DNA of 64,000 nt, taken from positions 640,353 through 704,352 of the forward strand of contig NZ_FOLY01000001.1 in the NCBI RefSeq assembly GCF_900112585.1, written 5' to 3'. The notes under the pieces were generated by a model. It ran no database searches and had not been told where the DNA came from. It was given only the letters and a program-made list of their open reading frames with translations. Numbering within the stretch: the stretch's first letter is position 1; the number at the start of each line of letters is the position of its first letter. The translations under genes and the position numbers were made by a program. Source of the stretch: Kushneria avicenniae. GTDB lineage: Bacteria > Pseudomonadota > Gammaproteobacteria > Pseudomonadales > Halomonadaceae. Of the stretch, positions 1 to 9,126 are shown in pieces.

Positions 1-1
1 A

Positions 2-961
2 GCCATATCCGACGACCCGGTCGTAATGGCCCGACTGGCCGATCAGGCCGGTGCCCTGCCGCGCACTCACACCCTTTTGGTCGCCATTGATGGCAACACC
101 GTGATCGATCGCGGCTATCGCGGTCACCGCACGGATCGGACAGCCAATATCAAGTCACTGTCCAAGACGCTGATATCAGCACTGGTCGGTGTCGCTATCG
201 AACGAGGCGTCATCAAAAGCGTTGATCAGCCGGTGATCGAGCTGCTGGCGCCCGATCAAATACCGGCCGATGCCGATCCAAGAGTACGAGACATCACCGT
301 GGGGCAACTGCTGTCGATGCAGGCAGGCCTTGAGCGCACATCAGGACAGCATTACGGGGCCTGGGTGGCCAGCCGCAACTGGGTACGCGATGCTCTTTCA
401 CGCCCCTTCGTGGACGAACCCGGCGGACGGATGCTCTACTCCACCGGCAATACGCACCTGCTGTCAGCGGCTCTGACTCATAGCACTGGCCGCTCAACGC
501 TGACGCTCATGCGGGACTGGCTCGGCAAGCCACTGGACATCAGCGTTCCTCCCTGGACGCGCGACCCACAGGGCATCTATTTCGGTGGCAACGAAATGGG
601 GCTGACACCACAGGCGCTGGTGACCTTTGGCGAAATGTATCGCCTCGGCGGCACATTCAACGGCAGGAACATCCTTCCCGAGACCTGGATTGACGCATCA
701 TGGCAGCCGCGAACACACTCGTTCTATAACGGTAATGATTACGGCTATGGCTGGTTTCGCGACGAGATCGAGGGTGAACCGGTGTATTACGGCTGGGGCT
801 ATGGCGGACAGGTACTTTTTATTGTTCCGGGGCGCGACATGACGGTCGTATTGACCTCTGATCCCACCCCACCGTCGAGCGGTAGCTACCTGCGTCAGAT
901 CAAGGCCCTGATCGGTGAGCTGATCACGGCCACCGGACAGACCGGCACCCCGGCGTCATGA
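2..961 (+). CDS. Serine hydrolase, beta-lactamase/penicillin-binding-protein fold (5' partial)
   Basis: Likely a class C beta-lactamase-family (PF00144-type) serine hydrolase, a group that includes esterases and D-aminopeptidases; the substrate cannot be told. Counting from the ATG at 26, an SxxK motif (SLSK, residues 44-47) supplies the expected nucleophilic Ser and general-base Lys. A YST stretch (in MLYSTGNTH) sits where the family's second motif falls, and a Gly-rich GWGYGGQ segment lies near the C-terminus where the KTG-like box would be. The frame is open through the first complete codon of the window, and the SxxK motif lies close to the ATG at 26, so the gene probably starts upstream and is cut by the window edge. 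A signal peptide could be in the missing part. Family call is good; function is open. Confidence 0.75.
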   Translation, partial: AISDDPVVMARLADQAGALPRTHTLLVAIDGNTVIDRGYRGHRTDRTANIKSLSKTLISALVGVAIERGVIKSVDQPVIELLAPDQIPADADPRVRDITVGQLLSMQAGLERTSGQHYGAWVASRNWVRDALSRPFVDEPGGRMLYSTGNTHLLSAALTHSTGRSTLTLMRDWLGKPLDISVPPWTRDPQGIYFGGNEMGLTPQALVTFGEMYRLGGTFNGRNILPETWIDASWQPRTHSFYNGNDYGYGWFRDEIEGEPVYYGWGYGGQVLFIVPGRDMTVVLTSDPTPPSSGSYLRQIKALIGELITATGQTGTPAS

Positions 962-1028
962 ATGCCGCCGGGTTTAATCAACATGGCGTAACGCATCAAT
1001 ATCGATCACGTCATGACCCTGAGGGTTG

Positions 1029-1223
1029 CTACTCGTTTCGAAGCTGCTGTGCGGCCTCCTTCTCAGCCTCTTCACGAGTCAGCCCTCTGGTCTCCATCAG
1101 ACGTACCATCAAACGCTGTTTTTCGGCATCTTCGTAAAGGCGATCGCTGTTGGTGGCCACCGCGACCTGCGCCTTGACGTCGCTTTTAAACTTCTCGAAC
1201 CGTCCATTGCCCTGCTTGCTCAT
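1029..1223 (-). CDS. Small conserved-looking hypothetical protein (64 aa)
   Basis: I do not recognise the family. The protein is charged, rich in Lys, Glu and Arg, has no Cys and no membrane segment, and its C-terminal half (LMETRGLTREEAEKEAAQQL) reads as an amphipathic helix. The ATG is preceded by a textbook Shine-Dalgarno (AGGAGG, about six bases upstream on the minus strand), which is the main reason for calling it a gene. It lies alone, convergent with the hydrolase to its left. Function unknown. Confidence 0.6.
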   Translation of the reverse strand: MSKQGNGRFEKFKSDVKAQVAVATNSDRLYEDAEKQRLMVRLMETRGLTREEAEKEAAQQLRNE

Positions 1224-1779
1224 CGATTACCCTCCTGGTTGGCATGATAGTGATTGGGCCGCATACGACACCTGATAGTTCCCGTCATGACAGGCACGTG
1301 ACGCCGCATGGCGTATTGTCGAGTAACGGGTATTCACGTGCCATTACGGTGGCTGGAGACAACCATCATCGATTGCTCGTTTTTTTGAACAATGCGCTAA
1401 CCCAGGTTAGAGGAAGGTGTATCAAAAGAAGCCGGAAACGTAAGCCGGTATGACTCGATGCAAACGCAATTGGACGATAAAAGAATCAGGTGAGCACAAC
1501 GAAATGCCATAAATTTCAGGAAGGAAAAGATCGGCGAGAATTGCCGCAGCTGCGGATATACACGCCAACATGATGGTGCCTGAAGCGGTATCGTCAGATA
1601 TTCGGCGTCAAGGCGTAGATCTGAGCGTCAACCCTGATGATGGGATATCCGGGCCGTTGCGGCCCTTTGAGACGGCAGAATTTCCGAGGACGTTTTCGAT
1701 GTCTGAGCAGGCATTTACCAGAATGGCGACTGCAGATCCAAACGCGGGACCCACAGTACGCCAAAACTTTCAAGACTGT
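1224..1779. other. 556-bp spacer without a convincing gene
   Basis: Between the start of the small protein at 1223 and the stop of ybiT at 1780. Short open frames exist on the plus strand (1244-1453 and one from 1570) but have no ribosome site and no recognisable protein character. A GC-rich dyad (GGGCCG, TTG, CGGCCC) lies near 1650-1665 and might act in termination, but it has no T-run. The minus-strand promoter of the small protein presumably lies just right of 1223. Confidence 0.4.
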
Positions 1780-3369
1780 TCAGCCGTAGATGCCCTGACT
1801 GCGCAGATAATCTTCATAGCTGCCGCTGAAGTCCACGATGCCATCGTCTTTCATCTCGATGATGCGCGTGGCCAGCGAGCTGACAAACTCGCGGTCATGG
1901 CTGACAAAGATCAGCGTGCCGGGATAGTTTTCCAGCGCCAGGTTGAGTGCCTCGATCGACTCCATATCCAGGTGGTTGGTCGGTTCGTCCATCACCAGTA
2001 CGTTGGGCTTTTGTAGCGCCAGCTTGCCAAAGAGCATACGCCCCTGCTCACCACCGGAAATGACGCGTACCGACTTGCCGATATCATCGTTGGAAAAGAG
2101 CATGCGCCCCAATGCCGAGCGTACCTGCTGCTCGCCCTGAGTGGTCCACTGCCCCATCCAGTCAAACAGCGTTTCACCACCTTCGAAATCCGCGGCATGA
2201 TCCTGCGCGAAGTAACCGACTTCGGCCGCGTCGGTCCACTTCACTTCCCCACTGTCCACGGCCATATCGCCGGTCAGACAGTTGAGCAGTGTGGTCTTGC
2301 CGATGCCGTTGGGGCCGATGATGGCCACTCGCTCACCGGCCTCGACCTGCAGGCCGAAACGCTTGAACAGGACGTTATCGCCCCAGGCCTTGCTGATGTT
2401 TTCTACCGTCAGCGCCTGACGATGAATCTTTTTGTTCTGCTCAAAGCGAATGAAGGGACTGACACGCGAGGACGGCTTGACCTCCTCGAGCTGAATCTTG
2501 TCGATCTTGCGCTGGCGCGAGGTCGCCTGCTTGGCCTTGGAGGCGTTGGCCGAGAAGCGGCTGACAAACTGCTGAAGCTCGGCGATTTCGGCCTTTTTCC
2601 TGGCGTTGTCGGCGTGCAGGCGTTCGCGGGCCTGGGTGGCGGCGATCATGTACTCATCATAGTTACCCGGGAACAGACGCAGTTCGCCGTAGTCCAGGTC
2701 GGCCATGTGGGTGCAGACGCTGTTCAGGAAGTGGCGATCGTGAGAGATGATGATCATCGTCGCACGACGTGCCTTGAGGATGTCCTCCAGCCAGCGGATG
2801 GTATTGATGTCCAGATGGTTGGTCGGCTCATCAAGCAGCAGGATATCCGGGTCGGCAAAGAGTGCCTGCGCCAGCAGCACGCGTAGTTTCCAGCCCGGCG
2901 CCACGGTGCTCATCAGGTCCTGGTGCTGCTCGTCACCGATGCCAAGCCCCTGCAGCAGCTCGCCGGCCCGCGCCTCGGCGGTATAGCCATCCAGTTCGGC
3001 ATAGCGCACCTCCAGATCGGCAACCTTCATGCCGTCTTCCTCGGACATCTCGGTCTGGGCGTAGATGCGCTCGCGCTCGGCCGCCACGTGCCAGAGCTCT
3101 TCATGGCCCATGATGACGGTATCAATGACCCGCTCGCTCTCGAAGGCAAACTGATCCTGACGCAGCTTGCCCAGCCGGGTCGTGGCATCCTTCATGACCT
3201 GCCCGGCAGAAGGCTCGAGATCGCCGCCGAGGATTTTCATGAAGGTGGATTTGCCGCAGCCGTTGGCGCCGATCAGGCCATAGCGGTGGCCGTTGCCGAA
3301 CTTGACCGAAACGTTTTCAAACAGCGGCTTCGGACCGAACTGCATGGTGATGTTGGCAGTAGAGAGCAA
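1780..3369 (-). CDS. ybiT: ABC-F family ATPase, YbiT type
   Basis: Cytosolic ABC-F protein: two nucleotide-binding domains joined by a linker and no membrane domain. Proteins of this group bind the ribosomal E site and tune translation; YbiT is one of the four E. coli members. The first Walker A is GANGCGKST at residues 34-42 and the second is GPNGIGKTT near residue 350. Each half ends in the ABC-F hallmark [10 protein letters not shown] or [10 protein letters not shown]. The inter-domain linker (about 240-300) is rich in Lys, Arg and Gln. Length (529 aa) matches the family. The start is a TTG, chosen because it aligns with the usual YbiT N-terminus (ML..N.TMQFG); no better ATG exists upstream. 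Monocistronic by spacing. Confidence 0.93.
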   Translation of the reverse strand: MLSTANITMQFGPKPLFENVSVKFGNGHRYGLIGANGCGKSTFMKILGGDLEPSAGQVMKDATTRLGKLRQDQFAFESERVIDTVIMGHEELWHVAAERERIYAQTEMSEEDGMKVADLEVRYAELDGYTAEARAGELLQGLGIGDEQHQDLMSTVAPGWKLRVLLAQALFADPDILLLDEPTNHLDINTIRWLEDILKARRATMIIISHDRHFLNSVCTHMADLDYGELRLFPGNYDEYMIAATQARERLHADNARKKAEIAELQQFVSRFSANASKAKQATSRQRKIDKIQLEEVKPSSRVSPFIRFEQNKKIHRQALTVENISKAWGDNVLFKRFGLQVEAGERVAIIGPNGIGKTTLLNCLTGDMAVDSGEVKWTDAAEVGYFAQDHAADFEGGETLFDWMGQWTTQGEQQVRSALGRMLFSNDDIGKSVRVISGGEQGRMLFGKLALQKPNVLVMDEPTNHLDMESIEALNLALENYPGTLIFVSHDREFVSSLATRIIEMKDDGIVDFSGSYEDYLRSQGIYG

Positions 3370-3652
3370 GGGGAATTTCCGAAAAGGCGCCCGAACCGGC
3401 AGGCCGGCTCGGGCGTGAATGATGATGTGTGGCGGGCGATTGTACGCGTCTGCCGAAAGACTTTACAGGCAGGCCACGTGCACGGGCTCAGTCCGTACCG
3501 GTCTCGCCCGGAAGCGCCGGCGTTTGCTCGCTATCCCCGCCGATTTCAGGTTTCACTGCTTCAAGGGTCAATATCGATGAACAGTGGGGAGACCATTTCG
3601 ATCTCGAGCACCAGCTGTCCCTGCATACGCTGGAAGATCTGACGCGGGCGCG

Positions 3653-4900
3653 CTAGAGCGCTTCTGCCCTGACTTCACTGTCCAATCGCGCCTCACGCTC
3701 GGCGCGCGCCCGCCGTTTGATCGAGATGGTATAAAGCGCGGCACACAGTCCAAAGCCTGCCAGACTGCAAAGTGCGGCAAACAGAAAGATGCTCGAATAG
3801 CCGGCACGGTTGGCGATAAAGCCCGCCAGCGGTCCGGTCAACCCCACGGCGGCATCCAGAAAGACCGAGTAGGCGCCAAGGGCGGCACTGCGGCTGGTCG
3901 CGGCAATCTTGGCCACTGCGACCACGCCCAGCGCCGGATAGATCAGCGACACACCCAGCCCCGCCAGCACCGCACCCAGTAGCGCCACACCCGGATGGCT
4001 GGCCTGCCACAGGGCCAAAAGCCCCGCCAGCTCGACCGTAAAGCACACCAGCGTCACGCGGTAGCCACCAAAGCGATTGACGGTACCGGCAAAGAGCACC
4101 CGCGCGGTGATAAAGGCCATGCCAAAGGCGCTCAGCCCCCAGGCCGCGTGGTCCCACTGCTGTTCGGCGTAATAAAGGGTGATGAAGGTCGCGATCACGC
4201 CGTAACCGACCGAGCTCAGCGCCAGCGCCCCGCCATAGGGCGCCACCACCCGAAAGACTCGCGCAAACGGCACCCGCTTGCCGCTGACAATCGGTGAGGC
4301 CGGACGTCGCCAGGCCAGCGCCAGTGCCAACGCCCCGATCAGCACGATAAAAAGCCCCACGCTGATCACCCCAAGATTCTGGGCCAGCACCGCGCCCAGC
4401 GGCGCACCGATCGCCAGTGCGCCAAAACCTGCAATGCCGTTCCAGGAGATCACCTTGCTCATCAGGGTCGGCCCCACCAGCCCGATGCCCCAGCTCAGCG
4501 AGCCTGTGCCGATCATGCCCTGGGAAATGCCCAGCGCCAGCCGGCTCAGGATCAGAATCAACAGACTCAGGACCGGCCACTGAACGCACAGCGCTGCCAG
4601 CAGGATCAGCGCACCATTGAGCGCACAGCCCATCATGCCCAGCAGCACCACGCGTTTGGCGCCAAGACGGTCAGCCATCTGGCTGGAGAAGGGTCGCGAC
4701 AGCAGGGTCGCCACGAACTGAAGGCTGATGACGGCGCCAACGGTGACGGCATCAAAGCCCAGCGCGCCGTGCATCCAGGGCGGCAGCACAGTCAGCGTCA
4801 TGCCGATGCAGAGCATGCTGACGAAGGTGGAGCTGACGATGGCGATAATGCGTAGATTGGTGTTTGCGGAAGCAGTTTCCGCCGAATGATCTGAAGGCAT
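3653..4900 (-). CDS. MFS transporter, YhhS/YfcJ-like
   Basis: Inner-membrane major facilitator with about 12 hydrophobic segments over 415 residues. The loop after helix 2 carries the family signature (SSQMADRLGAKRVVLLG), and the C-terminus is basic and cytoplasmic (IKRRARAEREARLDSE). Overall it resembles the YhhS/YfcJ arabinose-efflux-like group, whose substrates are poorly known; export of a small hydrophilic or toxic compound is the usual assumption. Start is the ATG at 4900, just outside the first hydrophobic segment. It is transcribed away from the glycosylase gene to its right with a 90-bp gap, and no regulator sits beside it. Confidence 0.85.
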   Translation of the reverse strand: MPSDHSAETASANTNLRIIAIVSSTFVSMLCIGMTLTVLPPWMHGALGFDAVTVGAVISLQFVATLLSRPFSSQMADRLGAKRVVLLGMMGCALNGALILLAALCVQWPVLSLLILILSRLALGISQGMIGTGSLSWGIGLVGPTLMSKVISWNGIAGFGALAIGAPLGAVLAQNLGVISVGLFIVLIGALALALAWRRPASPIVSGKRVPFARVFRVVAPYGGALALSSVGYGVIATFITLYYAEQQWDHAAWGLSAFGMAFITARVLFAGTVNRFGGYRVTLVCFTVELAGLLALWQASHPGVALLGAVLAGLGVSLIYPALGVVAVAKIAATSRSAALGAYSVFLDAAVGLTGPLAGFIANRAGYSSIFLFAALCSLAGFGLCAALYTISIKRRARAEREARLDSEVRAEAL

Positions 4901-4989
4901 GGTCCCGGTCGATAGTGGTCACGGCGTGGTTGTATGACATTTACCATACGCCTGACGAGGCGTTTGTAACAGTCAGACGTTCGACCCCG

Positions 4990-6213
4990 TCACGGCCCGG
5001 TCAATGCGCCCGCCAGCGCCTGATCAAGATGCCCGTTGCCCGTCACCTGCACCCGGGCAAGCCCCAGAAACCGGGCCAGACGTTCAAGTTCCTTCAAGAG
5101 CGCCGGCGCCAGAGCCGCCATCGGGACGCCCGATTCAGGGTGGGCAGCCATCACCTGCAGAACGCCGGCGGCCCGCTCGGCCTTGAGGTCGACCCGCGCG
5201 ACCATCTGACCGGCCATCATGAAGGGCAGCACGTAATAGCCGTACTGGCGCAGATGCGACGGCGTGTAAATCTCGATACGGTAGTGAAAACCAAACACCC
5301 GCGCGGCGCGTTCGCGATCCCACATCAGGGGATCAAAGGGCGACAGCAGCGCGGTCGCCTCACTCGACCGGCGACGCCTTCGCGCACTGACATGTTGCCA
5401 GGCCGGCACCGACCAGCCCTCGACCTCGACGGGTAACAGCTCACCGGCGTCGACCAGCTCGTCGATACGCGCGCGCGTCTCGCGAACATCGAGGCGGAAA
5501 TAGCGCTGCATGTCCCGCGCAATGGCCACACCCATGGCGCAGGCCGCCCGCGCCACCAGCGAACGCTGGGCCGCCTCCGGTGACAGCATCGGCGCCTCGA
5601 CGGCCTCTCGGCCCACCACGCGCTCGGGCAGATCATAGACCCGCTCGAAACTGCCGCGGCGATGAGCCACCAGCACCTGGCCGCTCCAGAAAAGGTATTC
5701 AAGCGCTGACTTGCCGTGGCTCCAGCCCCACCAGCGCCCCTGCCCACGGCCGCCCTCACTCAGATCGGAGGCCGCCAGCGCGCCGCAGTCGCGAATCTCG
5801 TCGAGCACACGGGCAATGAAGACCGGGTTGTCACGGGAAAAGCGCTCAAGGCGCTTGTAGAGGCCGCCACCGCCCTCACGGGCGCGCTGCATGCGAAAGC
5901 GATAGAGCGGATAATCTTCCACCGGAATCAGCGACGCCTCGTGTCCCCAGTATTCAAACAGACGCCTTCTGGAAGGTGGCCCCTGGTTGAAGCGCTCGAG
6001 CCGCGTTCGGTCATAGGGTCCGAGCCGGGAATACAGTGGCATATAGTGCGCCCGACACAGCACGTTGACGCTGTCGATCTGTAAAAGCCCCAGCCTTCGG
6101 ACAAGGTTTAAAAGCGCCTGACTGCCGGGTTCAGGACCATCACGATCGGCGCCAAAGCCCTGCATGGCCAGTGTCATGTGGCGAACGGTTGATGCTGATA
6201 GATGACGGATCAT
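4990..6213 (-). CDS. YcaQ-family winged-helix DNA glycosylase (crosslink repair)
   Basis: Member of the AlkZ/YcaQ superfamily: tandem winged-helix DNA glycosylases that excise bulky alkyl adducts and unhook interstrand crosslinks. The N-terminal sequence RLGLLQIDSVNVL contains the catalytic Q-x-D motif typical of the YcaQ-like branch (the AlkZ-like branch usually has Q-x-Q). The central LFEYWGHEASLIP and C-terminal SPFDPLMWDRERAARVFGF blocks are also diagnostic. The frame extends to 6285, but the ATG at 6213 (MIRHLSAS) places the first helix where relatives start, so that start is preferred. Genotoxin clusters often carry the AlkZ branch; no such cluster is visible here, so housekeeping repair is likelier. 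Confidence 0.88.
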   Translation of the reverse strand: MIRHLSASTVRHMTLAMQGFGADRDGPEPGSQALLNLVRRLGLLQIDSVNVLCRAHYMPLYSRLGPYDRTRLERFNQGPPSRRRLFEYWGHEASLIPVEDYPLYRFRMQRAREGGGGLYKRLERFSRDNPVFIARVLDEIRDCGALAASDLSEGGRGQGRWWGWSHGKSALEYLFWSGQVLVAHRRGSFERVYDLPERVVGREAVEAPMLSPEAAQRSLVARAACAMGVAIARDMQRYFRLDVRETRARIDELVDAGELLPVEVEGWSVPAWQHVSARRRRRSSEATALLSPFDPLMWDRERAARVFGFHYRIEIYTPSHLRQYGYYVLPFMMAGQMVARVDLKAERAAGVLQVMAAHPESGVPMAALAPALLKELERLARFLGLARVQVTGNGHLDQALAGALTGP

Positions 6214-6296
6214 GGCGCTGCGTGTTCCTGTCGTATACCCTGGCATGACCGCAAGGCCACCTGTATCGGTGCCGTCACACGTCATGGAGCGTCTTC

Positions 6297-6752
6297 ATGG
6301 TCAAATTCATCGCCGCATCTCACTCTACGATTCGCGCCCTGCTGCCCTGTCTGCTGCTGGGCGTAACGCTGGCTCAGGCCGCGCCGCCGACCTCCGAGCG
6401 TGTCGGACTGCCCGATGACGCCCGCCCTGTCTGGATTGGTGATCAGCGCTACTATCTTGCGCGCGACACCTGGTTTGTGGCTTCCGGCAGTGACGGACGC
6501 TATACGCCAACGCCCGCCCCGCGCGAGGTTCAGATGGCCGGAATCAACATGTTTGATGTGATCGCCTATCCCATCGACGGACAGGATCTGCGCCAGCAGC
6601 AGCAGGATCGAGGCCGGTGTCATCGCTGGGCGATCGACCAAAGCGGTTTTGACCCTGCCGCCACGCTGACACCGCCCTCGCGCCTGCAGGCCGATACCTG
6701 GCGACGCGCGCTGGCCGCCTGTCTCGCCGGCCATCGCTACAGCGTCCAGTAG
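6297..6752 (+). CDS. Exported hypothetical protein with a CHRWAIDQSGFDP motif
   Basis: 151 residues with a clear N-terminal signal peptide (basic start, then ALLPCLLLGVTLAQA, cleavage probably after AQA), so periplasmic or outer-membrane associated. The middle has RPVWIGDQRYYLARDTWF. Near the C-terminus is a QQQDRGRCHRWAIDQSGFDP stretch, a motif I recognise from small exported proteins of proteobacteria, often glycine-zipper-like, with no settled function. GGAG lies about nine bases before the ATG. The 3' end is unusual: the stop codon sits in an 18-bp tandem repeat that repeats SVQ-stop (see 6741-6812). Confidence 0.7.
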   Translation: MVKFIAASHSTIRALLPCLLLGVTLAQAAPPTSERVGLPDDARPVWIGDQRYYLARDTWFVASGSDGRYTPTPAPREVQMAGINMFDVIAYPIDGQDLRQQQQDRGRCHRWAIDQSGFDPAATLTPPSRLQADTWRRALAACLAGHRYSVQ

Positions 6753-6812
6753 CCCTTCAGCGTGCAGTAGTCCTTCAACGTGCAGTAGTCCTTCAGCATG
6801 CAATGGCAGCTC
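6741..6812. repeat. 18-bp tandem repeat spanning a stop codon
   Basis: Four head-to-tail units of 18 bp. Unit 1 (6741-6758) contains the last codons and stop of the exported-protein gene; units 2 and 3 differ from it by two or three bases, and unit 4 is diverged. In frame the units read SVQ-stop-PF, SVQ-stop-SF, NVQ-stop-SF, SMQW, so the stop is present three times in frame. Confidence 0.85.
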
Positions 6813-6837
6813 AACGCCCGACTCAGCGCCGGGCGTT
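6813..6837. terminator. Possible terminator hairpin between convergent genes
   Basis: Inverted repeat AACGCCCG / CGGGCGTT, 8 bp per arm with a 9-base loop, overlapping the stop codon of the NYN gene. No T-run on either strand, so intrinsic termination is doubtful; it could protect the 3' end. Confidence 0.35.
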
Positions 6838-7308
6838 CTGTAAAAAGACGCCCTCGATGGGCACGAACCGATCAGCGGCCTGTTTCAGCGCCTGAGCGGT
6901 CAGCGCCTGGACGCCATAGACATCGGCAGAGACGCCAAAGCGCTGACGCACGCGTGTGAGCAGCTCGGCGAAGTCGCCGTCTCCCGAGATCAGAACCACA
7001 CGATCCACCGCCTGGGCCGTTTCGAACATGTCCAGCGTGATCCCGACATCCCAGTCGCCCTTGGCGCTGCCGTCACGACGCTGGATGAAGGGCTTGAGCC
7101 GCACCTCAAAGCCGATATCACGCAGCGCATGCTGAAACTGCTGCTGGCGCGGGTCATGGCGCTCGATGGCGTAGGCCCGGGCGGCAGCCACCGTGTCCTC
7201 GCCTACGGCATGACGCCAGAGCGCGGCATAGTTGACCTGGCAATGAAAGGTTTCCCGGGCGGTGTAATAGACGTTCTGGACATCGGCAAACAGTGCAATT
7301 CGAGCCAT
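6823..7308 (-). CDS. NYN-domain (PIN-like) protein, LabA/DUF88 type
   Basis: 161 residues that form a single NYN domain, a PIN-like nuclease fold found in putative RNases. The conserved acidic residues are in place: ALFADVQNVYY at the N-terminus, KGDWDVGITLDMF in the middle and LISGDGDFAELL (about residue 110), which together would bind the catalytic metal. It follows mocA by 11 bp on the same strand and xdhC lies just upstream of that, so the three are probably one transcript. Why an RNase-like protein is carried with molybdenum-enzyme maturation genes is not clear from the sequence. Domain call is firm; activity is inferred. Confidence 0.85.
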   Translation of the reverse strand: MARIALFADVQNVYYTARETFHCQVNYAALWRHAVGEDTVAAARAYAIERHDPRQQQFQHALRDIGFEVRLKPFIQRRDGSAKGDWDVGITLDMFETAQAVDRVVLISGDGDFAELLTRVRQRFGVSADVYGVQALTAQALKQAADRFVPIEGVFLQNARR

Positions 7309-7319
7309 GAGATCTCAAA

Positions 7320-7943
7320 TCATTGAAGGGAAGACAGGTCATCAGGCGTATCGATATCGGTAAGGATACCCGGATCGTCCACATCCAGCATTACGACCTG
7401 CAAAGCATGGCGCTTGAGCAGCGCGCGGGCGCCTTCGTCACCGTCAAGCCCGGCCAGTGCCGGCCAGAACGAACGCCCGAAAATCACGGGATGACCCGCA
7501 CGCCCCTGATGACACGGTCGTACGATGGCATCAAAACGAGCATGCGCCATCAGTTTCTGCAGGGTCTCGGCGCGTAGCCCGGGCATGTCCCCCAGCATGA
7601 GGGCCAGTGCCTCGCACCGCTGATGGCATGAATCATTCGATACAAGCAGCTCGGAGACCGCGGTGGCCAGGCTTGTGCCCATACCGACAGGAGACAGGGG
7701 GGCCTGCAGGGTATGTATGTCTGCCGGCAGTCCAAAGGCCTCGCCGCATTCACCATGGCGCAGCACGACCGTGATGGAAGAGACATGAGGTGCCAGCATG
7801 GCGGTGGTGGCCGCCAGCAGCGTCTGTTCGCCGAATGACGCCAGACGCTTGTCGCCGCCGAATCGTCGACTGTGCCCCGCGGCCAGAATCAGACCCAGCA
7901 CCCTTGGCGCCTTCTGCGATGAATATTGTTGCGGCCTAGCCAT
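7320..7943 (-). CDS. mocA: MobA/MocA-like nucleotidyltransferase (molybdenum cofactor)
   Basis: Rossmann-type NTP transferase. The N-terminal motif LGLILAAGHSRRFGGDKRL is the nucleotide-binding loop of MobA/MocA proteins, and LMLGDMPGL carries the metal-binding Asp. MocA makes the cytosine dinucleotide form of molybdopterin used by xanthine-dehydrogenase-type enzymes; MobA makes the guanine form. Pairing with xdhC favours MocA. The start codon overlaps the xdhC stop by one base (TGATG), so translation is likely coupled. Length (207 aa) is typical. No molybdoenzyme subunit lies in the window, so the client enzyme must be encoded elsewhere. Confidence 0.82.
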   Translation of the reverse strand: MARPQQYSSQKAPRVLGLILAAGHSRRFGGDKRLASFGEQTLLAATTAMLAPHVSSITVVLRHGECGEAFGLPADIHTLQAPLSPVGMGTSLATAVSELLVSNDSCHQRCEALALMLGDMPGLRAETLQKLMAHARFDAIVRPCHQGRAGHPVIFGRSFWPALAGLDGDEGARALLKRHALQVVMLDVDDPGILTDIDTPDDLSSLQ

Positions 7944-8962
7944 CAGACCGCAGTGGCCACGGGCGCAGCAGCGAGGCTCGTCTCGCCGGCCTTGCCGTTA
8001 TAGACGCGCATGACATCGGCCACTACCGACAGGGCGATCTCGGCCGGCGCCTTGCTGCCAAGATCCATGCCGATCGGCATGTGAATCCGCGCGATCTGGT
8101 CGTCATTCAGCCCGCCGGAGCGCTTGAGCCGCTCGGCACGCTTTTGCGAGGTGCGCTGTGACCCCATGACTCCGACATAGAACGCCGGCGTCTTGACCGC
8201 TTCGACCATGGCCGGGTCATCAATGCGCGGATCATGGGTCAGCGCAACCACGGCGGTCGCCTCATGACAGGCGCCCGAGGCGATAAACAGCGCTGGCAGT
8301 GCGGCCTGGACCTCGACGCCCTCGCCGTTCCCGGCAGCAATGAAATCACGCCGCACGTCGTCGCGCGGGTCGCAGACGATGACCTCATAGCCCAGCGCGC
8401 GGGCAAACTGCGCGCAGAACCCGGCCACCGGCGAAATGCCGGCCAGAATCAGGCGCAGGGCCGGCCCGACGCGAATCTCTACCTGCCCCTGACCGTTGCG
8501 CGAAACGCTCGGTCCGTTGGGCGATTCATCAAGCACGACGCGATAGCGTCCGGTCTCTGGGTTCACACGACGAATCAGACACTTGCGCCCCAGCAGCGTG
8601 GCCTCCAGCACCTCCAGATGCACCTTCAGCTCATCATTGACCACCAGACGCTCGATGAGCACTTCCAGCACGCCGCCACAGGGCAGCTGCAGCCGCTGGC
8701 TCTCCTCCTGGCTTTCGCCGTAGCGCACGATGGTCGCCGGACTTGAAAAGGCGCCGTCCTGAAGGCTTTCGATAAAGGCTTCCTCGACGCAGCCGCCGGA
8801 CAGCGAGCCGACATGCTGACCGTCACCGGTGGCCACCAGCATCGAACCCGGCGCACGAGGCGAAGAGCCGTAGGTCCCAAGAACGGTACAAAGCCAGAGC
8901 GTGTCATGGGTGCAGGCCCACTCACGCGCCTGCTGGATCACCTGCAGATCGAGATGACGCAT
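7943..8962 (-). CDS. xdhC: XdhC/CoxI family molybdoenzyme maturation factor
   Basis: XdhC-type protein that binds molybdenum cofactor, promotes its sulfuration and delivers it to xanthine-dehydrogenase-like enzymes. The N-terminal XdhC/CoxI domain has TVLGTYGSSPRAPGSMLV and the family-typical GSLSGGCVEEAF. The C-terminal XdhC Rossmann domain (about 170-320) includes VVALTHDPRIDDPAM and GVMGSQRTSQKRAERL. Length 339 aa is normal. First gene of the xdhC-mocA-NYN set, with GGAG about seven bases before the ATG. Confidence 0.88.
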   Translation of the reverse strand: MRHLDLQVIQQAREWACTHDTLWLCTVLGTYGSSPRAPGSMLVATGDGQHVGSLSGGCVEEAFIESLQDGAFSSPATIVRYGESQEESQRLQLPCGGVLEVLIERLVVNDELKVHLEVLEATLLGRKCLIRRVNPETGRYRVVLDESPNGPSVSRNGQGQVEIRVGPALRLILAGISPVAGFCAQFARALGYEVIVCDPRDDVRRDFIAAGNGEGVEVQAALPALFIASGACHEATAVVALTHDPRIDDPAMVEAVKTPAFYVGVMGSQRTSQKRAERLKRSGGLNDDQIARIHMPIGMDLGSKAPAEIALSVVADVMRVYNGKAGETSLAAAPVATAV

Positions 8963-9126
8963 TCGGACACTCCGATAGGGAGAAAAGAGAATAATGCAAC
9001 AAGGATAGCAGCCTCATGATCTTCCCGCCGGGTCATGCACGGTGCCTGTCAGACACGCTCATGAACATACCCGCATGAACATGCTAGCCTGAGCCTTCCT
9101 GTGAACTGGTGTGATGGAGTACGCGA

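Noticed and set aside
1570..2016. 148-codon plus-strand frame overlapping the 3' end of ybiT.
   Set aside because: Its second half is the antisense of a well-supported gene; the first half has no start signal.
3558..3652. Minus-strand reading MQGQLVLEIEMVSPLFIDIDP downstream of the MFS gene, followed in another frame by LEAVKPEIGGDSEQTPALPG.
   Set aside because: Both look protein-like, but there is no ribosome site, they are in different frames and each is short. Could be a gene remnant; not enough to call.
4990..6285. Longer glycosylase start at 6285.
   Set aside because: The extra 24 residues are unlike the family and would crowd the divergent gene's leader; the ATG at 6213 fits better.
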